Part shown: piece by piece, positions 26,569 through 35,864 of the stretch
Layout of the letters: every line of letters starts with the position of its first letter
How positions within the stretch are numbered: position 1 is the first letter of the stretch
Source: UBA9076 sp964418835
GTDB taxonomy: Bacteria > Bacillota_I > Bacilli_A > Erysipelotrichales > Erysipelotrichaceae
Direction of reading: 5' to 3'
DNA length: 64,000 nucleotides
Assembly: GCA_964418835.1 (NCBI GenBank)
Contig: CAYQNJ010000001.1
Coordinates: forward strand, 170,422-234,421
The notes under the pieces: model-generated
Seen by the model: only the letters and a program-made list of their open reading frames with translations
Databases searched by the model: none
What the model was told of the DNA's origin: nothing
Translations under genes and position numbers: made by a program

Positions 26569-26947
26569 ACATTTCCCTTTCTAACTTTATGTTTGGTTTT
26601 TTATATATCCAAACCAAATGAGTACTTACCATAATTCCTATGAAAATCAACATGATTTTAACAAAATATATTTTTATAACAAAAGTAGATGCTATTAAAG
26701 TAATCCAAAGGAAGGAAATACCCTTAATAAATGTTTTCGTAGATATTGGTTTTCCACTTTCATAATGTTCTATATATTCTTTTAAATATACATTTTTCCT
26801 TAATTTATCCTGTATTTCTGGTTTATTTGAAAAACATATTACAGAAAGTATTATAAAAGGAGTTGTTGGTAGCACTGGTAGTAATATACCAAGTGCTCCA
26901 ACACCTAAGAAAAGATATCCAAATATTACTAATAATTTATTTTTCAA
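26540..26947 (-). CDS. DUF454 (YbaN-type) inner membrane protein
   Basis: A 135-residue protein with about three membrane segments. The N-terminus LFLGVGALGILLPVLPTTPF, then ISVICFSNKPE, is the DUF454/YbaN signature. Function unknown. It lies between katA (11-bp overlap) and perR (29-bp overlap), which suggests co-expression under oxidative stress. Confidence 0.85.
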   Translation of the reverse strand: MKNKLLVIFGYLFLGVGALGILLPVLPTTPFIILSVICFSNKPEIQDKLRKNVYLKEYIEHYESGKPISTKTFIKGISFLWITLIASTFVIKIYFVKIMLIFIGIMVSTHLVWIYKKPNIKLEREMYDKTKKINY

Positions 26948-28454
26948 TATTTAATGTTTCTTTAACTAAGGATTTATGGTCTCCTTTAGCTAATTCTTTA
27001 ACCCTTTCTAAATCAAGTTTTAGTCCTGCAGTCATTCTTTCACCATATTCTTTGTCTGCCCAATAGCAGTGAACTGCATGTCTGTATTTTATATTATCAT
27101 GAACACCTTCCATATTTCTAACAGTATTATCTATTAGAAGTTGTCTTTTATCTTCAGTCATTACATTGTATAACAATCCACCAGCTCTAAAGTTATCATC
27201 AGTAGGATCATCATTTGGATCAAATCTATACATTGCACCTTCTAAATCCAATGGTGGTTCACTTACATCAGGTTGAGCTGTCCAATATCCAAGACTATTT
27301 GGAGTATAAGCTGGAGCTCCACCAAAGTTACCATCAACTCTCATTGCACCATCTCTATGATATTCATTAGCTGGCACTTTAGATTTATTTACTGGAATGT
27401 GATTATGATTTACACCTAATCTATATCTTTGTGCATCACCGTATGAGAATAATCTACCTTGTAAAAACTTGTCTGGTGAAAAACCAATTCCAGGAACTAT
27501 ATGTGCAGGAGTAAATGCTGCTTGTTCAACTTCTGCAAAGTAATTTTCTGGATTTCTATTTAACTCTAAAACACCTACTTCTATTAATGGATACTCTTTA
27601 TGTCTCCATACCTTAGTAATATCAAATGGATTTTCATAATGGTTTTTTGCTTGTTCCTCACTCATTATTTGAACATACATAGTCCATTTAGGGTAATCAC
27701 CTTTTTCAATAGACTCATATAAATCTTTTCCATGGTATTCTCTATCTTCACCAGCAATTCTTGCTGCTTCTTCATCACTAAGGTTTTTAATACCTTGTTG
27801 TGTTTTTAAATGGAATTTAACCCAAACACGTTTATTATCTTCATTATAGAAAGCAAATGTATGTTCTCCAAATACATGCATATGTCTAAACGATGCAGGA
27901 ATACCTCTATCTGACATTGTTATTGTTCTTTGATGGAATGTTTCCGGTAGTAGTGTCCAATAATCCCAGTTATTTTGAGCACTTCTTCTTCCAGTTCTTG
28001 GATCTCTTTTAACTGCTCTATTTAAATCCGCAAAATTGTGTACGTCTCTTATAAAGAATACCGGTGTATTATTGCCTACTAAATCCCAGTTTCCTTCAGT
28101 TGTATAAAACTTACATGCAAAGCCTCTAATATCTCTTTCAGTATCAGCTGCTCCTCTTTCTCCTGCTACAGTAGAAAATCTAACAAATACATCAGTTTCA
28201 GTATTTGGTTGTAATACCTTAGCCTTTGTATACTTAGAAATATCGTGAGTTACAGTAAATTTTCCATAAGCTCCCCATCCTTTAGCATGCATTCTTCTTT
28301 CAGGTATTACCTCTCTGTTGAAGTGTGCCATCTTCTCCATTAACCATACATCTGATAATACTACAGGTCCTCTAGGACCTGCTGTAATAGAGTTTTCATT
28401 ATCAGCTACAGGTGCACCAACTTCATTTGTTAATTTGCTTAAATCTTTTTCCAT
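26937..28454 (-). CDS. katA: Catalase, monofunctional haem type
   Basis: A 505-residue small-subunit catalase. The active-site His is residue 56 (RRMHAKGWGAYG), the distal Asn lies in LVGNNTPVFF, and the proximal haem Tyr in LFSYGDAQRYRLG. NADPH-region residues and the overall length fit clade 3 enzymes. It destroys H2O2 in the cytoplasm. AAGGAG lies 6 nt before the ATG. Upstream are two 7-1-7 palindromes, one overlapping a TATAAT. It is the first gene of katA-DUF454-perR. Catalase beside an oxygen-sensitive hydrogenase suggests repeated exposure to oxygen. Confidence 0.96.
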   Translation of the reverse strand: MEKDLSKLTNEVGAPVADNENSITAGPRGPVVLSDVWLMEKMAHFNREVIPERRMHAKGWGAYGKFTVTHDISKYTKAKVLQPNTETDVFVRFSTVAGERGAADTERDIRGFACKFYTTEGNWDLVGNNTPVFFIRDVHNFADLNRAVKRDPRTGRRSAQNNWDYWTLLPETFHQRTITMSDRGIPASFRHMHVFGEHTFAFYNEDNKRVWVKFHLKTQQGIKNLSDEEAARIAGEDREYHGKDLYESIEKGDYPKWTMYVQIMSEEQAKNHYENPFDITKVWRHKEYPLIEVGVLELNRNPENYFAEVEQAAFTPAHIVPGIGFSPDKFLQGRLFSYGDAQRYRLGVNHNHIPVNKSKVPANEYHRDGAMRVDGNFGGAPAYTPNSLGYWTAQPDVSEPPLDLEGAMYRFDPNDDPTDDNFRAGGLLYNVMTEDKRQLLIDNTVRNMEGVHDNIKYRHAVHCYWADKEYGERMTAGLKLDLERVKELAKGDHKSLVKETLNIEK

Positions 28455-28473
28455 TTCATTCTCCTTCTAGTAT

Positions 28474-28506
28474 TAGGAATTATTCCTATTCTTATAATTA
28501 TATTAA
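28474..28506. promoter_or_regulatory. Two PerR/Fur-like boxes upstream of katA
   Basis: Box 1, TAGGAATTATTCCTA (28474-28488), is a perfect 7-1-7 palindrome. Box 2, TTATAATTATATTAA (28492-28506), matches the PerR consensus TTATAATnATTATAA at 12 of 14 positions and covers a minus-strand TATAAT. Both share an AATnATT core. Position over the -10 and in the leader implies repression. Confidence 0.7.
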
Positions 28507-28514
28507 AACAAATA

Positions 28515-28553
28515 TAATAAAAGATTACAAGTAATTTAATTCATTAATTGTAA
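28515..28553 (-). terminator. Probable terminator of the membrane-protein gene
   Basis: GATTACAA (28521-28528) pairs with TTGTAATC (28546-28553), with a smaller inner inverted repeat in the loop. On the minus strand TTTTATTATATTT follows. It overlaps the gene's stop and lies directly before the katA promoter. Confidence 0.6.
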
Positions 28554-29162
28554 TCCCATAATAACCATATAAATATAAACCATTGTTTTTGGTAGCATTA
28601 ACGCTCCAACTATTTTATATTTACCAGCAAATAAAACAACTGGCATATAAAATAGAAAACTTAAAAATATTGATATAGACATATAATTTAATTCTATAAA
28701 TGGTGGATTTAGATAATAATAACCAATGATTATTGCCGTTAAAACAAATGGAATATTTCTATATATCCCCCATTTAACATTATCTTCATTATCTAACCAA
28801 TTATTTTGAGGTAATAAACACAAAATAATTCTTATTAATGCAAGAATATAAACAATTTTGTTTACCTGTGAATTAGCACCGATACAGTATATATAATATA
28901 AAATCATATAAAATACTGTCATGGTAATAGATGTAACAAGTTTACCAAAACCTAGATATTTATCTAAATTTTTATTAGTAATAATTCTAATTACTCTAGG
29001 AATTAAATGAAAAGAGTCTCCTATTCCTAAAACTAAACTCATAATCCCATATAATTTAACGATCTCAGTTTTATAGTTAATAACCATATATAATCCAGCT
29101 AATATTACAAATACTAAATATCCTATATCAAATACTACTTCTATATATTTCATCTTTTTCAT
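28536..29162 (-). CDS. Unknown polytopic membrane protein
   Basis: A 208-residue, very hydrophobic protein with about seven membrane segments. A conserved-looking phrase LVLGIGDSFHLIPRVIRIIT joins segments 2 and 3, and LCLLPQNNW lies mid-protein. I do not recognise the family with confidence. The ATG comes only 5 bp after the ppdK terminator stem, with no Shine-Dalgarno and no clear promoter, so expression may depend on read-through. An ATG three codons in (29153) is an alternative start. Confidence 0.7.
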   Translation of the reverse strand: MKKMKYIEVVFDIGYLVFVILAGLYMVINYKTEIVKLYGIMSLVLGIGDSFHLIPRVIRIITNKNLDKYLGFGKLVTSITMTVFYMILYYIYCIGANSQVNKIVYILALIRIILCLLPQNNWLDNEDNVKWGIYRNIPFVLTAIIIGYYYLNPPFIELNYMSISIFLSFLFYMPVVLFAGKYKIVGALMLPKTMVYIYMVIMGLQLMN

Positions 29163-29167
29163 ATTAA

Positions 29168-29194
29168 AAGAATATCACTAATTGTGATATTCTT
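29168..29194 (-). terminator. Terminator after ppdK
   Basis: AAGAATATCAC (29168-29178) pairs with GTGATATTCTT (29184-29194), 11 bp with a 5-nt loop; T-rich on the downstream side. Confidence 0.85.
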
Positions 29195-29202
29195 GTATTA
29201 TT

Positions 29203-31875
29203 TTACTTCTTTTTTGGTGAAGCTTTTTTAGTTTTCTTAACTGGTCCATCATATTCGATAGCAGCTTGAGCAGCAGCTAATCTAGCAATTGGAACTCTAT
29301 ATGGTGAACAAGAAACATAATTCAATCCAACCTTATGACAGAATTTAACAGTTTTTGGATCCCCTCCATGTTCTCCACAGATTCCAAGTTTTAAATCAGG
29401 TCTAGTTTCTCTACCTAATTTAGCAGCTGTTTCAACTAGTTTTCCAACACCTTTAATATCTAGAGTAGCAAATGGATCAAATTCAAAGATATTTTTATCA
29501 TAGTAATCACCTAAGAAGTTACCCGCATCATCTCTAGAGAAACCAAATGTCATTTGTGTTAAGTCATTAGTACCAAAACTGAAGAATTCAGCTTCTTTTG
29601 CAATTTCATCTGCTAGTAAAGCAGCTCTAGGAATCTCTATCATAGTACCAACCATATATTTTAGTTTAGCACCTTTTTCTTTAATAACTTTTTCAGCAGT
29701 TTCTACAACAACATTTTTAACAAACTCTAGTTCTTTTAATTCTCCAACTAATGGAATCATTATTTCTGGAACAACCTTATATTTAGGGAATTTTTTATTA
29801 ACATTGATTGCTGCTTCTATTACAGCTCTAGTTTGCATTTCAGCAATCTCAGGGAAAGTGATACTTAATCTACATCCTCTATGACCCATCATTGGGTTAA
29901 ATTCATGAAGTGAAGCAATAACATTCTTTAAGTCAGCTGCAGTAGTCTTCATGTCTTGAGCAAGTGTAGTAATATCTGAAGGATTTGTAGGTAAGAATTC
30001 ATGTAATGGTGGATCTAGATATCTAATAGTAACTGGTCTACCTTGCATAGCCTCATAAATACCTTCAAAGTCATTTCTTTGCATTGGTAATAATTTTTCT
30101 AGTGCTTCTCTTCTTTGATCTTCTGTCTTAGAAATAATCATTTCTCTCATCGCTTTAATTCGTGAGGAATCAAAGAACATATGTTCTGTTCTTACTAAAC
30201 CAATACCTTCAGCACCAAATATAACAGCTTGTTTTGCATCTTTAGGTGTGTCAGCATTTGTTCTAATCTTTAGAACGCGTCTTTCATCAGCCCACTTCAT
30301 AAATCTTTCAAAATCACCAGAAATAGTAGGAGCTTCTGTTTTAATAGTTACAGCATACACATTACCTGTAGAACCATCTAATGAGATAGGATCTCCAGCT
30401 TTTAATGTTTGACCATTAACAGTTAAAGTTCTTTTTGCTTCATTAATTACAATGTCTCCAGCACCAGATACACAGCATCTACCCATTCCTCTAGCAACAA
30501 CAGCAGCATGTGATGTCATACCACCTCTTGCTGTTAGGATACCAGCAGAAACATGCATACCTTCAATATCTTCAGGACTAGTTTCTAATCTAACTAAAAT
30601 TACTTGTTTACCTAAATTAGCTTCTTTTGTAGCTTCTTCAGCAGTAAACACTATTTCACCAGTTGCAGCTCCAGGAGAAGCTGGTAAACCAGATGTTAAA
30701 ACTTTTGCTTTCTTTAAATCTGATTGAACAAATTGAGGATGTAACAAAGCATCAAGTTGCATTGGATCTACTCTTAGTAAAGCTTGATCTTTTGTAATCA
30801 GTTTTTCATCAACCATGTCACAAGCAATCTTTAAAGCTGCTGCTGCAGTTCTTTTACCACTTCTTGTTTGTAACATGAATAGTTTTTCATTTTCAATTGT
30901 AAATTCCATGTCTTGCATATCTTTATAATGTTTTTCAAGACGGTTACAAATTTTAACAAACTCATTATATGCCTTAGGCATAACTTCTTTAAGTTCACTA
31001 ATATCATTTGGTGTTCTAATACCAGCAACAACATCTTCACCTTGTGCGTTCATTAAGAATTCACCAAACAGTTTATTTTCACCAGTACCTGGGTTTCTAG
31101 TAAATGCAACACCAGTACCACAATCATCACCCATGTTACCAAAAACCATCATTTGAACGTTAACTGCAGTTCCCCAATTATGTGGGATATCATTCATTCT
31201 TCTATAATAGATAGCTCTTTCATTATTCCAAGATTTAAATACAGCTTCTACTGCACCTAATAATTGTTCTTTTGGATCAGTTGGGAAAGAATTATGGAAG
31301 TGTTTTTCATAATACTTTTTAAATTTCTTAACCATTTCTTTAAGGTCATCACCAGTAAACTCAGTATCTAGAGTGATTCCTCTTTTTTCTTTCATTTCAT
31401 CAATTATTACTTCAAATTCTTTTTTAGGTAAACCCATTACTACGTCTGCAAACATTTGAATAAAACGACGATAACTATCATACGCAAAACGTGGATTACC
31501 AGTTTTCTTAGCTATTGTTTCAACAACATCATCATTAATACCAAGATTTAAAATAGTATCCATCATTCCTGGCATTGATGCTCTTGACCCTGACCTAACT
31601 GAAACTAATAACGGATTTTCTTTATCACCAAATTTTTTACCTGAAAGTTTTTCTAAACTTGCTAGATGAGCAAAAATTTCTTTCTTTAGTGATTCACTAA
31701 TAACACCATTATCCTTGTAGTATTGATTACAAGCTTCTGTAGTAACCGTAAACCCTTGAGGAACTGGCATCTTTAACAAAGTCATTTCTGCTAAGTTAGC
31801 ACCCTTCCCACCAAGTAATTCACGCATTGTACCGTTACCTTCTGAAAAATCATAAACGAATTTTTTCTTAACCAT
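29203..31875 (-). CDS. ppdK: Pyruvate, phosphate dikinase
   Basis: An 890-residue enzyme interconverting pyruvate, ATP and phosphate with PEP, AMP and pyrophosphate. In anaerobes it often replaces pyruvate kinase. Domains in order: N-terminal nucleotide-binding domain (LLGGKGANLAEMT), the swivelling phosphohistidine domain (GGMTSHAAVVARGMGRCCVSG, His about 456), and the C-terminal PEP-binding barrel (GICGEHGGDP, Cys about 830). The C-terminus adds a Lys-rich tail (KKTKKASPKKK). A promoter with a cre-like site lies upstream. Monocistronic. Confidence 0.97.
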   Translation of the reverse strand: MVKKKFVYDFSEGNGTMRELLGGKGANLAEMTLLKMPVPQGFTVTTEACNQYYKDNGVISESLKKEIFAHLASLEKLSGKKFGDKENPLLVSVRSGSRASMPGMMDTILNLGINDDVVETIAKKTGNPRFAYDSYRRFIQMFADVVMGLPKKEFEVIIDEMKEKRGITLDTEFTGDDLKEMVKKFKKYYEKHFHNSFPTDPKEQLLGAVEAVFKSWNNERAIYYRRMNDIPHNWGTAVNVQMMVFGNMGDDCGTGVAFTRNPGTGENKLFGEFLMNAQGEDVVAGIRTPNDISELKEVMPKAYNEFVKICNRLEKHYKDMQDMEFTIENEKLFMLQTRSGKRTAAAALKIACDMVDEKLITKDQALLRVDPMQLDALLHPQFVQSDLKKAKVLTSGLPASPGAATGEIVFTAEEATKEANLGKQVILVRLETSPEDIEGMHVSAGILTARGGMTSHAAVVARGMGRCCVSGAGDIVINEAKRTLTVNGQTLKAGDPISLDGSTGNVYAVTIKTEAPTISGDFERFMKWADERRVLKIRTNADTPKDAKQAVIFGAEGIGLVRTEHMFFDSSRIKAMREMIISKTEDQRREALEKLLPMQRNDFEGIYEAMQGRPVTIRYLDPPLHEFLPTNPSDITTLAQDMKTTAADLKNVIASLHEFNPMMGHRGCRLSITFPEIAEMQTRAVIEAAINVNKKFPKYKVVPEIMIPLVGELKELEFVKNVVVETAEKVIKEKGAKLKYMVGTMIEIPRAALLADEIAKEAEFFSFGTNDLTQMTFGFSRDDAGNFLGDYYDKNIFEFDPFATLDIKGVGKLVETAAKLGRETRPDLKLGICGEHGGDPKTVKFCHKVGLNYVSCSPYRVPIARLAAAQAAIEYDGPVKKTKKASPKKK

Positions 31876-31907
31876 ATATTCTCCTTTGCCATTAAATTAC
31901 TATAACA

Positions 31908-31954
31908 ATTATAATCTATTCAACACTTTATCACAAGTTATTTAAGCGTTTTCA
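31908..31954 (-). promoter_or_regulatory. ppdK promoter with a cre-like site
   Basis: Minus strand: TTGTGA (31936-31931), 17 nt, TATAAT (31913-31908). Immediately upstream is TGAAAACGCTTAAA (31954-31941), which matches the CcpA cre consensus TGWAANCGNTNWCA at all but one or two positions. The centre lies about 46 bp before the expected +1, a position associated with CcpA activation in Bacillus ackA and pta. Confidence 0.55.
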
Positions 31955-31970
31955 AGCCTTTAGTTAAGCC

Positions 31971-32894
31971 TTATATAAATCTTTCCATAAACTTGAAAAT
32001 TCTTTCATAATAATACTTATTATCAATTGTTTCAAAATGGTTTGCATTTGAAACAGTAAATAATTCTTTCTCTGAATTACATGCATAATAATTATCAAAC
32101 ACCATTTCATAAGGAACATTTTTATCTTCTTCACCATGAATAAACATTATTGGTGTTACAGATTGTTGAAGTTGTTTTAAACTATTTGCATCATTTAAAC
32201 TAAAACCACATTTATTTTTCAATAAATATTCAAGTCCTGGAACAACAAATAAGCCCTTTGATTTATATTTATTACTTGCTTTATATGCTAATTGATCTTT
32301 TAAACTACTAAAACCAGCATCTTCAATAATACATTTAACATTATCTACTAGATATTCCCCTGCAACATTCATTACCGTAGCACCACCCATAGAAAAACCA
32401 TAAAGAGCAATCTTAGCTTCATTATCATAATTTACTAAGGTATTAATCCAATCTAATACATCATAATGTTCTAACCATCCATAAGTAGTATATCTTCCTT
32501 CAGATTTACCACAACATCTTTGGTCAATAAGTAAAACATTATATCCTTCTTTAACAAATTCATAGGCTCTATTAATCATCATCATTCCTAAAGATTTATA
32601 ACCATGAACCATTATTACCCATCTATGACTTTTTTTATTTGCTATTATAGCTTGAGCATATAGTTTTAAGTTATCAAAAGAAGTAATTGTTAATTCTTCA
32701 GTTTTATAGTTCTTTAGCCAATCATAATCATATGGAACATCCTTTAACTTATCTAGTTCATTTCTGTTATAAGCAGTATCAAACCTCTTTCTGAAATAAC
32801 TATAAGTTGAAGCCATAACTCCTGCAGTAACAGCTACTGCACTAACACTTGCAACTCCTATTGCTGTTAATATCATTTTATTTTTCTTTTTCAT
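31971..32894 (-). CDS. Membrane-anchored alpha/beta hydrolase
   Basis: About 307 residues. An N-terminal membrane segment (ILTAIGVASVSAVAVTAGVM) leads to a serine-hydrolase domain: oxyanion region MVHGYKS, nucleophile Ser in YGFSMGGATV, Asp in HGEEDKNVP and His in SNANHFE. It resembles Bacillota YqkD/BAAT-like hydrolases facing the outside. The substrate is unknown. The ORF opens at 32900, but AGGAGA is 6 nt before the ATG at 32894, which is the better start. The gene follows the valS terminator. Confidence 0.85.
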   Translation of the reverse strand: MKKKNKMILTAIGVASVSAVAVTAGVMASTYSYFRKRFDTAYNRNELDKLKDVPYDYDWLKNYKTEELTITSFDNLKLYAQAIIANKKSHRWVIMVHGYKSLGMMMINRAYEFVKEGYNVLLIDQRCCGKSEGRYTTYGWLEHYDVLDWINTLVNYDNEAKIALYGFSMGGATVMNVAGEYLVDNVKCIIEDAGFSSLKDQLAYKASNKYKSKGLFVVPGLEYLLKNKCGFSLNDANSLKQLQQSVTPIMFIHGEEDKNVPYEMVFDNYYACNSEKELFTVSNANHFETIDNKYYYERIFKFMERFI

Positions 32895-32911
32895 ATGCAT
32901 TCTCCTAAATA

Positions 32912-32944
32912 AAAATCAAAGTAGTATTTAACTACTTTGATTTT
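32912..32944 (-). terminator. Terminator after valS
   Basis: AAAATCAAAGTAGT (32912-32925) pairs with ACTACTTTGATTTT (32931-32944), 14 bp with a 5-nt loop and a T run on the minus strand. Confidence 0.9.
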
Positions 32945-32969
32945 ACCAAATATACAAATTTGTTTAAAG

Positions 32970-35564
32970 TTATTTAAGTTCTTCAAGCCTTTTTATAACT
33001 ATTTCATATTCACGTTTATAGTTTTCTAGTTTATTTTTTTCTTCATCAACTTTACTTGTAGGAGCTTTGTTAACAAAATTTTGATTACTTAACATACCGT
33101 TACTTCTTGCAATTTCATTTAATAATCTTTTTTCTTCATTAGTTAGTTTTAATATTTCAGCTTCTTTATCAATTAATTGACTACTTAAAATACATAACTT
33201 ACCATCTTTTATAGGTCTAATACTAACTTCATCATCAATGTTTTTTAACCAATTTGATTTAGTCATTTTGGTAATAATTTCTTTATTTATTAAACTTGGA
33301 ATAATTGTATTATCATTATTATCTTTAACGATAAAATCTAAAGGAGTAGATGGTTTTAAATCATTTTCTACTTTAACTTCTCTTAATGACTTAATAATAT
33401 CTATTAATTGATCTATTTCATTTGAATTATATCCACCTATATCAAGTATTTCAGGGTATCTTTGAGTACAAATAGTTGTTTCATTACTATTTAAACTTAA
33501 GAATATCTTTTCAGTCACAAAAGGCATAAATGGATGTAATAACTTTAATATTGAATTTAATACTATATTTAATGTATAAATAGCACCATCTTTATTATCA
33601 CTATTTAATTCTGATTTACATAATTCTATATACCAATTACAGAAATCATCCCAAACAAAGTTATATAGTTCATTTCCAACAATTGTAAACTCATACTTTT
33701 CCATGTTTTCACTAACAATTTCAATTGTTTTGTTTAGCTTAGAGATTATCCACTTATCTATATTACTTAAATTTGAAATATCATATTTTGTATAATCAAA
33801 TTGTTCTGGTAAATTCAACATTACAAATCTAGAAGCATTCCATAGTTTGTTTATAAAATTCCAAGAAGATTCAACTTTTTCTTCCATGTATCTTATATCT
33901 TGTCCAGGTGTTGAGTTAGTACTTAAGAAGAATCTTAATGAATCAACTCCATACTTTTCTTTAACCACTAAAGGATCAATACCATTCCCTAAAGATTTAG
34001 ACATCTTTCTACCTTGAGCATCTCTTGTAAGACCATGAATTAAACAATCTTTAAATGGATAAGATTTTGTAAAGTATCTACCTTGTATAGCCATTCTAGC
34101 AACCCAGAAGAAAATAATATCATAACCCGTTACCATACATGATGTTGGATAGTATCTTTCATAATCATCAGTTATATTTGGCCAACCTAAAGTACTAAAT
34201 GGCCATAATGCACTTGAAAACCATGTGTCTAGTACATCTTCATCTTGTGTATAGTTTTCTATATCTTTTGGTGGAGTTAACCCAACATAAACTTCACCTG
34301 TTTCATTATGATAGTATGCAGGAATTCTATGTCCCCACCATAACTGTCTTGATATACACCAGTCTTCAATATTTTCTAACCATTGATTAAAGGTTTTTTC
34401 AAATCTAGCAGGATAGAAATTAATTTTTTGTTCTGGATTCTTTTGGTTTTCTAAAACATCATCAGCTAAAGGTCTCATCTTAACAAACCATTGTTTTGAA
34501 AGATAAGGTTCTACAACTGCTTTTGTTCTTTCAGAATGTCCTACTGGGTGAATTATATCTTCAATTTTAATCAAATTCCCTTCTGATTTAATTCTTTCAG
34601 TAAGTTTTTCTCTACAATCAAATCTATCTAATCCTTGATATTCTTTTGCAAGTTCATTCATTGTAGCATCTTGATTCATACAAATGGGTTTTTCTAGATT
34701 ATGTCTTTCCGCTATTAAAAAGTCATTAGGATCATGCGCTGGAGTACATTTCATTGCTCCAGTACCAAATTCTATATCAACATATTCATCAGCAATTATT
34801 AAGATTTTTTCATGATTTGCAGGGTTTATAGCATGTAATCCTATTAAGTGTTTATATCTATCATCATTTGGATTAACCACAACACAAACATCTCCAAACA
34901 TGGTTTCCGGTCTTGTAGTTGCTACAGTAAAACTATCATTAGTTTCTTTAACTTTATAATTAAAATAATACATTTTTCCTGGATCATCTTGGTGAATAAC
35001 TTCAATGTTACTTAAAGCAGTTTTTGCTACTGGATCCCAGTTAATAATTTTATAATCTTGATAAATTAATCCATCATTATATAAATCAACAAACACTTTG
35101 TTTACTGCCTTATTTAAACCATCATCTAATGTAAATCTTTCTCTAGAATAGTCTAATCCAATACCCATAGAAGCCCATTGTTCTCTAATATGAGCAGCAT
35201 ACTCTTCTTTCCATTGCCATGATACTTTCAAAAACTCTTCTCTTCCAATATCATATCTAGATATTCCTTGATTTCTAAGTTTTTCATCAACTTTTGCTTG
35301 TGTTGCAATACCAGCATGGTCCATTCCAGGTAAATATAAAACATCAAAGCCTTTCAATCTTTTATATCTTGTTATTATATCTTGTAAAGTATTATCCCAT
35401 GCATGTCCTAAATGTAATTTTCCAGTAACATTTGGTGGAGGAATTACTATAGAATATGGTTTTTTACTAGTATCTCCCGCTGTAAAACAACCAATATCTA
35501 ACCATCTTTGATACTGTCCTTCTTCAACTTTCTTATGATTGTATTTTGTTTCTAATTCTTTCAT
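32970..35564 (-). CDS. valS: Valyl-tRNA synthetase
   Basis: A class Ia synthetase of about 864 residues. HIGH-type motif PPNVTGKLHLGHAW, CP1 editing domain (VATTRPETMFGDV, GTGAMKCTPAHDPND), KMSKS motif GRKMSKSLGNGIDP, anticodon-binding domain and a C-terminal coiled coil (EILKLTNEEKRLLNEI to the end). The frame is open upstream into the T-box, but GGGAG lies 5 nt before the ATG at 35564, which begins the family sequence MKELETKYNHKKVEEG. Controlled by the T-box leader that senses uncharged tRNA-Val. Confidence 0.97.
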   Translation of the reverse strand: MKELETKYNHKKVEEGQYQRWLDIGCFTAGDTSKKPYSIVIPPPNVTGKLHLGHAWDNTLQDIITRYKRLKGFDVLYLPGMDHAGIATQAKVDEKLRNQGISRYDIGREEFLKVSWQWKEEYAAHIREQWASMGIGLDYSRERFTLDDGLNKAVNKVFVDLYNDGLIYQDYKIINWDPVAKTALSNIEVIHQDDPGKMYYFNYKVKETNDSFTVATTRPETMFGDVCVVVNPNDDRYKHLIGLHAINPANHEKILIIADEYVDIEFGTGAMKCTPAHDPNDFLIAERHNLEKPICMNQDATMNELAKEYQGLDRFDCREKLTERIKSEGNLIKIEDIIHPVGHSERTKAVVEPYLSKQWFVKMRPLADDVLENQKNPEQKINFYPARFEKTFNQWLENIEDWCISRQLWWGHRIPAYYHNETGEVYVGLTPPKDIENYTQDEDVLDTWFSSALWPFSTLGWPNITDDYERYYPTSCMVTGYDIIFFWVARMAIQGRYFTKSYPFKDCLIHGLTRDAQGRKMSKSLGNGIDPLVVKEKYGVDSLRFFLSTNSTPGQDIRYMEEKVESSWNFINKLWNASRFVMLNLPEQFDYTKYDISNLSNIDKWIISKLNKTIEIVSENMEKYEFTIVGNELYNFVWDDFCNWYIELCKSELNSDNKDGAIYTLNIVLNSILKLLHPFMPFVTEKIFLSLNSNETTICTQRYPEILDIGGYNSNEIDQLIDIIKSLREVKVENDLKPSTPLDFIVKDNNDNTIIPSLINKEIITKMTKSNWLKNIDDEVSIRPIKDGKLCILSSQLIDKEAEILKLTNEEKRLLNEIARSNGMLSNQNFVNKAPTSKVDEEKNKLENYKREYEIVIKRLEELK

Positions 35565-35580
35565 AAATACTCCCTTCAAT

Positions 35581-35792
35581 AAAAAAACGTCCCATAAAGG
35601 ACGAAATGCTCGTGGTACCACCTTATTTTGCAAATAATTGCCTCAAATACTTTAACGCAGTAATACGATTAACTTTACTATTAGTTCAAATTAATTTCTC
35701 CAAGACTACCTTCAATAAGTATTTTTGCTATATTCCACCATGCTATAGCTCTCTATAAAAAATAACTTATTTACTCCTTCTTTTCTTCGAAT
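35581..35792 (-). ncRNA. T-box leader of valS
   Basis: On the minus strand the conserved T-box AAGGTGGTACCACG (35625-35612 region) is followed by a terminator CGTCC-loop-GGGACG with seven T (35604-35581). The upstream stem I region starts near 35775 (AAATAAGT pairing with ACTTATT) and contains AGAGAGC. Two valine codons, GTA (35709-35707) and GTC (35706-35704), lie back to back beyond the 3' side of stem I; either could act as specifier. Uncharged tRNA-Val should stabilise the antiterminator and allow valS transcription. Confidence 0.88.
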
Positions 35793-35798
35793 AAAATA

Positions 35799-35807
35799 AT
35801 TATAACA
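35799..35807 (-). promoter_or_regulatory. Extended -10 of the valS T-box
   Basis: TGTTATAAT on the minus strand (35807-35799); +1 expected near 35792. Confidence 0.65.
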
Positions 35808-35833
35808 AAAAAATATAATAGTTCAAACATTAT

Positions 35834-35864
35834 AAAAGACAAGTTATCTATAAACTTGTCTTTT
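35834..35864 (-). terminator. Terminator overlapping the engB end
   Basis: AAAAGACAAGTT (35834-35845) pairs with AACTTGTCTTTT (35853-35864); the engB stop (35848-35850) is in the loop. Confidence 0.85.

Noticed and set aside
31820..31960. Riboswitch upstream of ppdK
   Set aside because: No conserved aptamer sequence or strong structure; promoter plus cre-like site explain the region.
35565..35633. Upstream 23-codon extension of valS
   Set aside because: It overlaps the T-box terminator; GGGAG and the family start indicate 35564.
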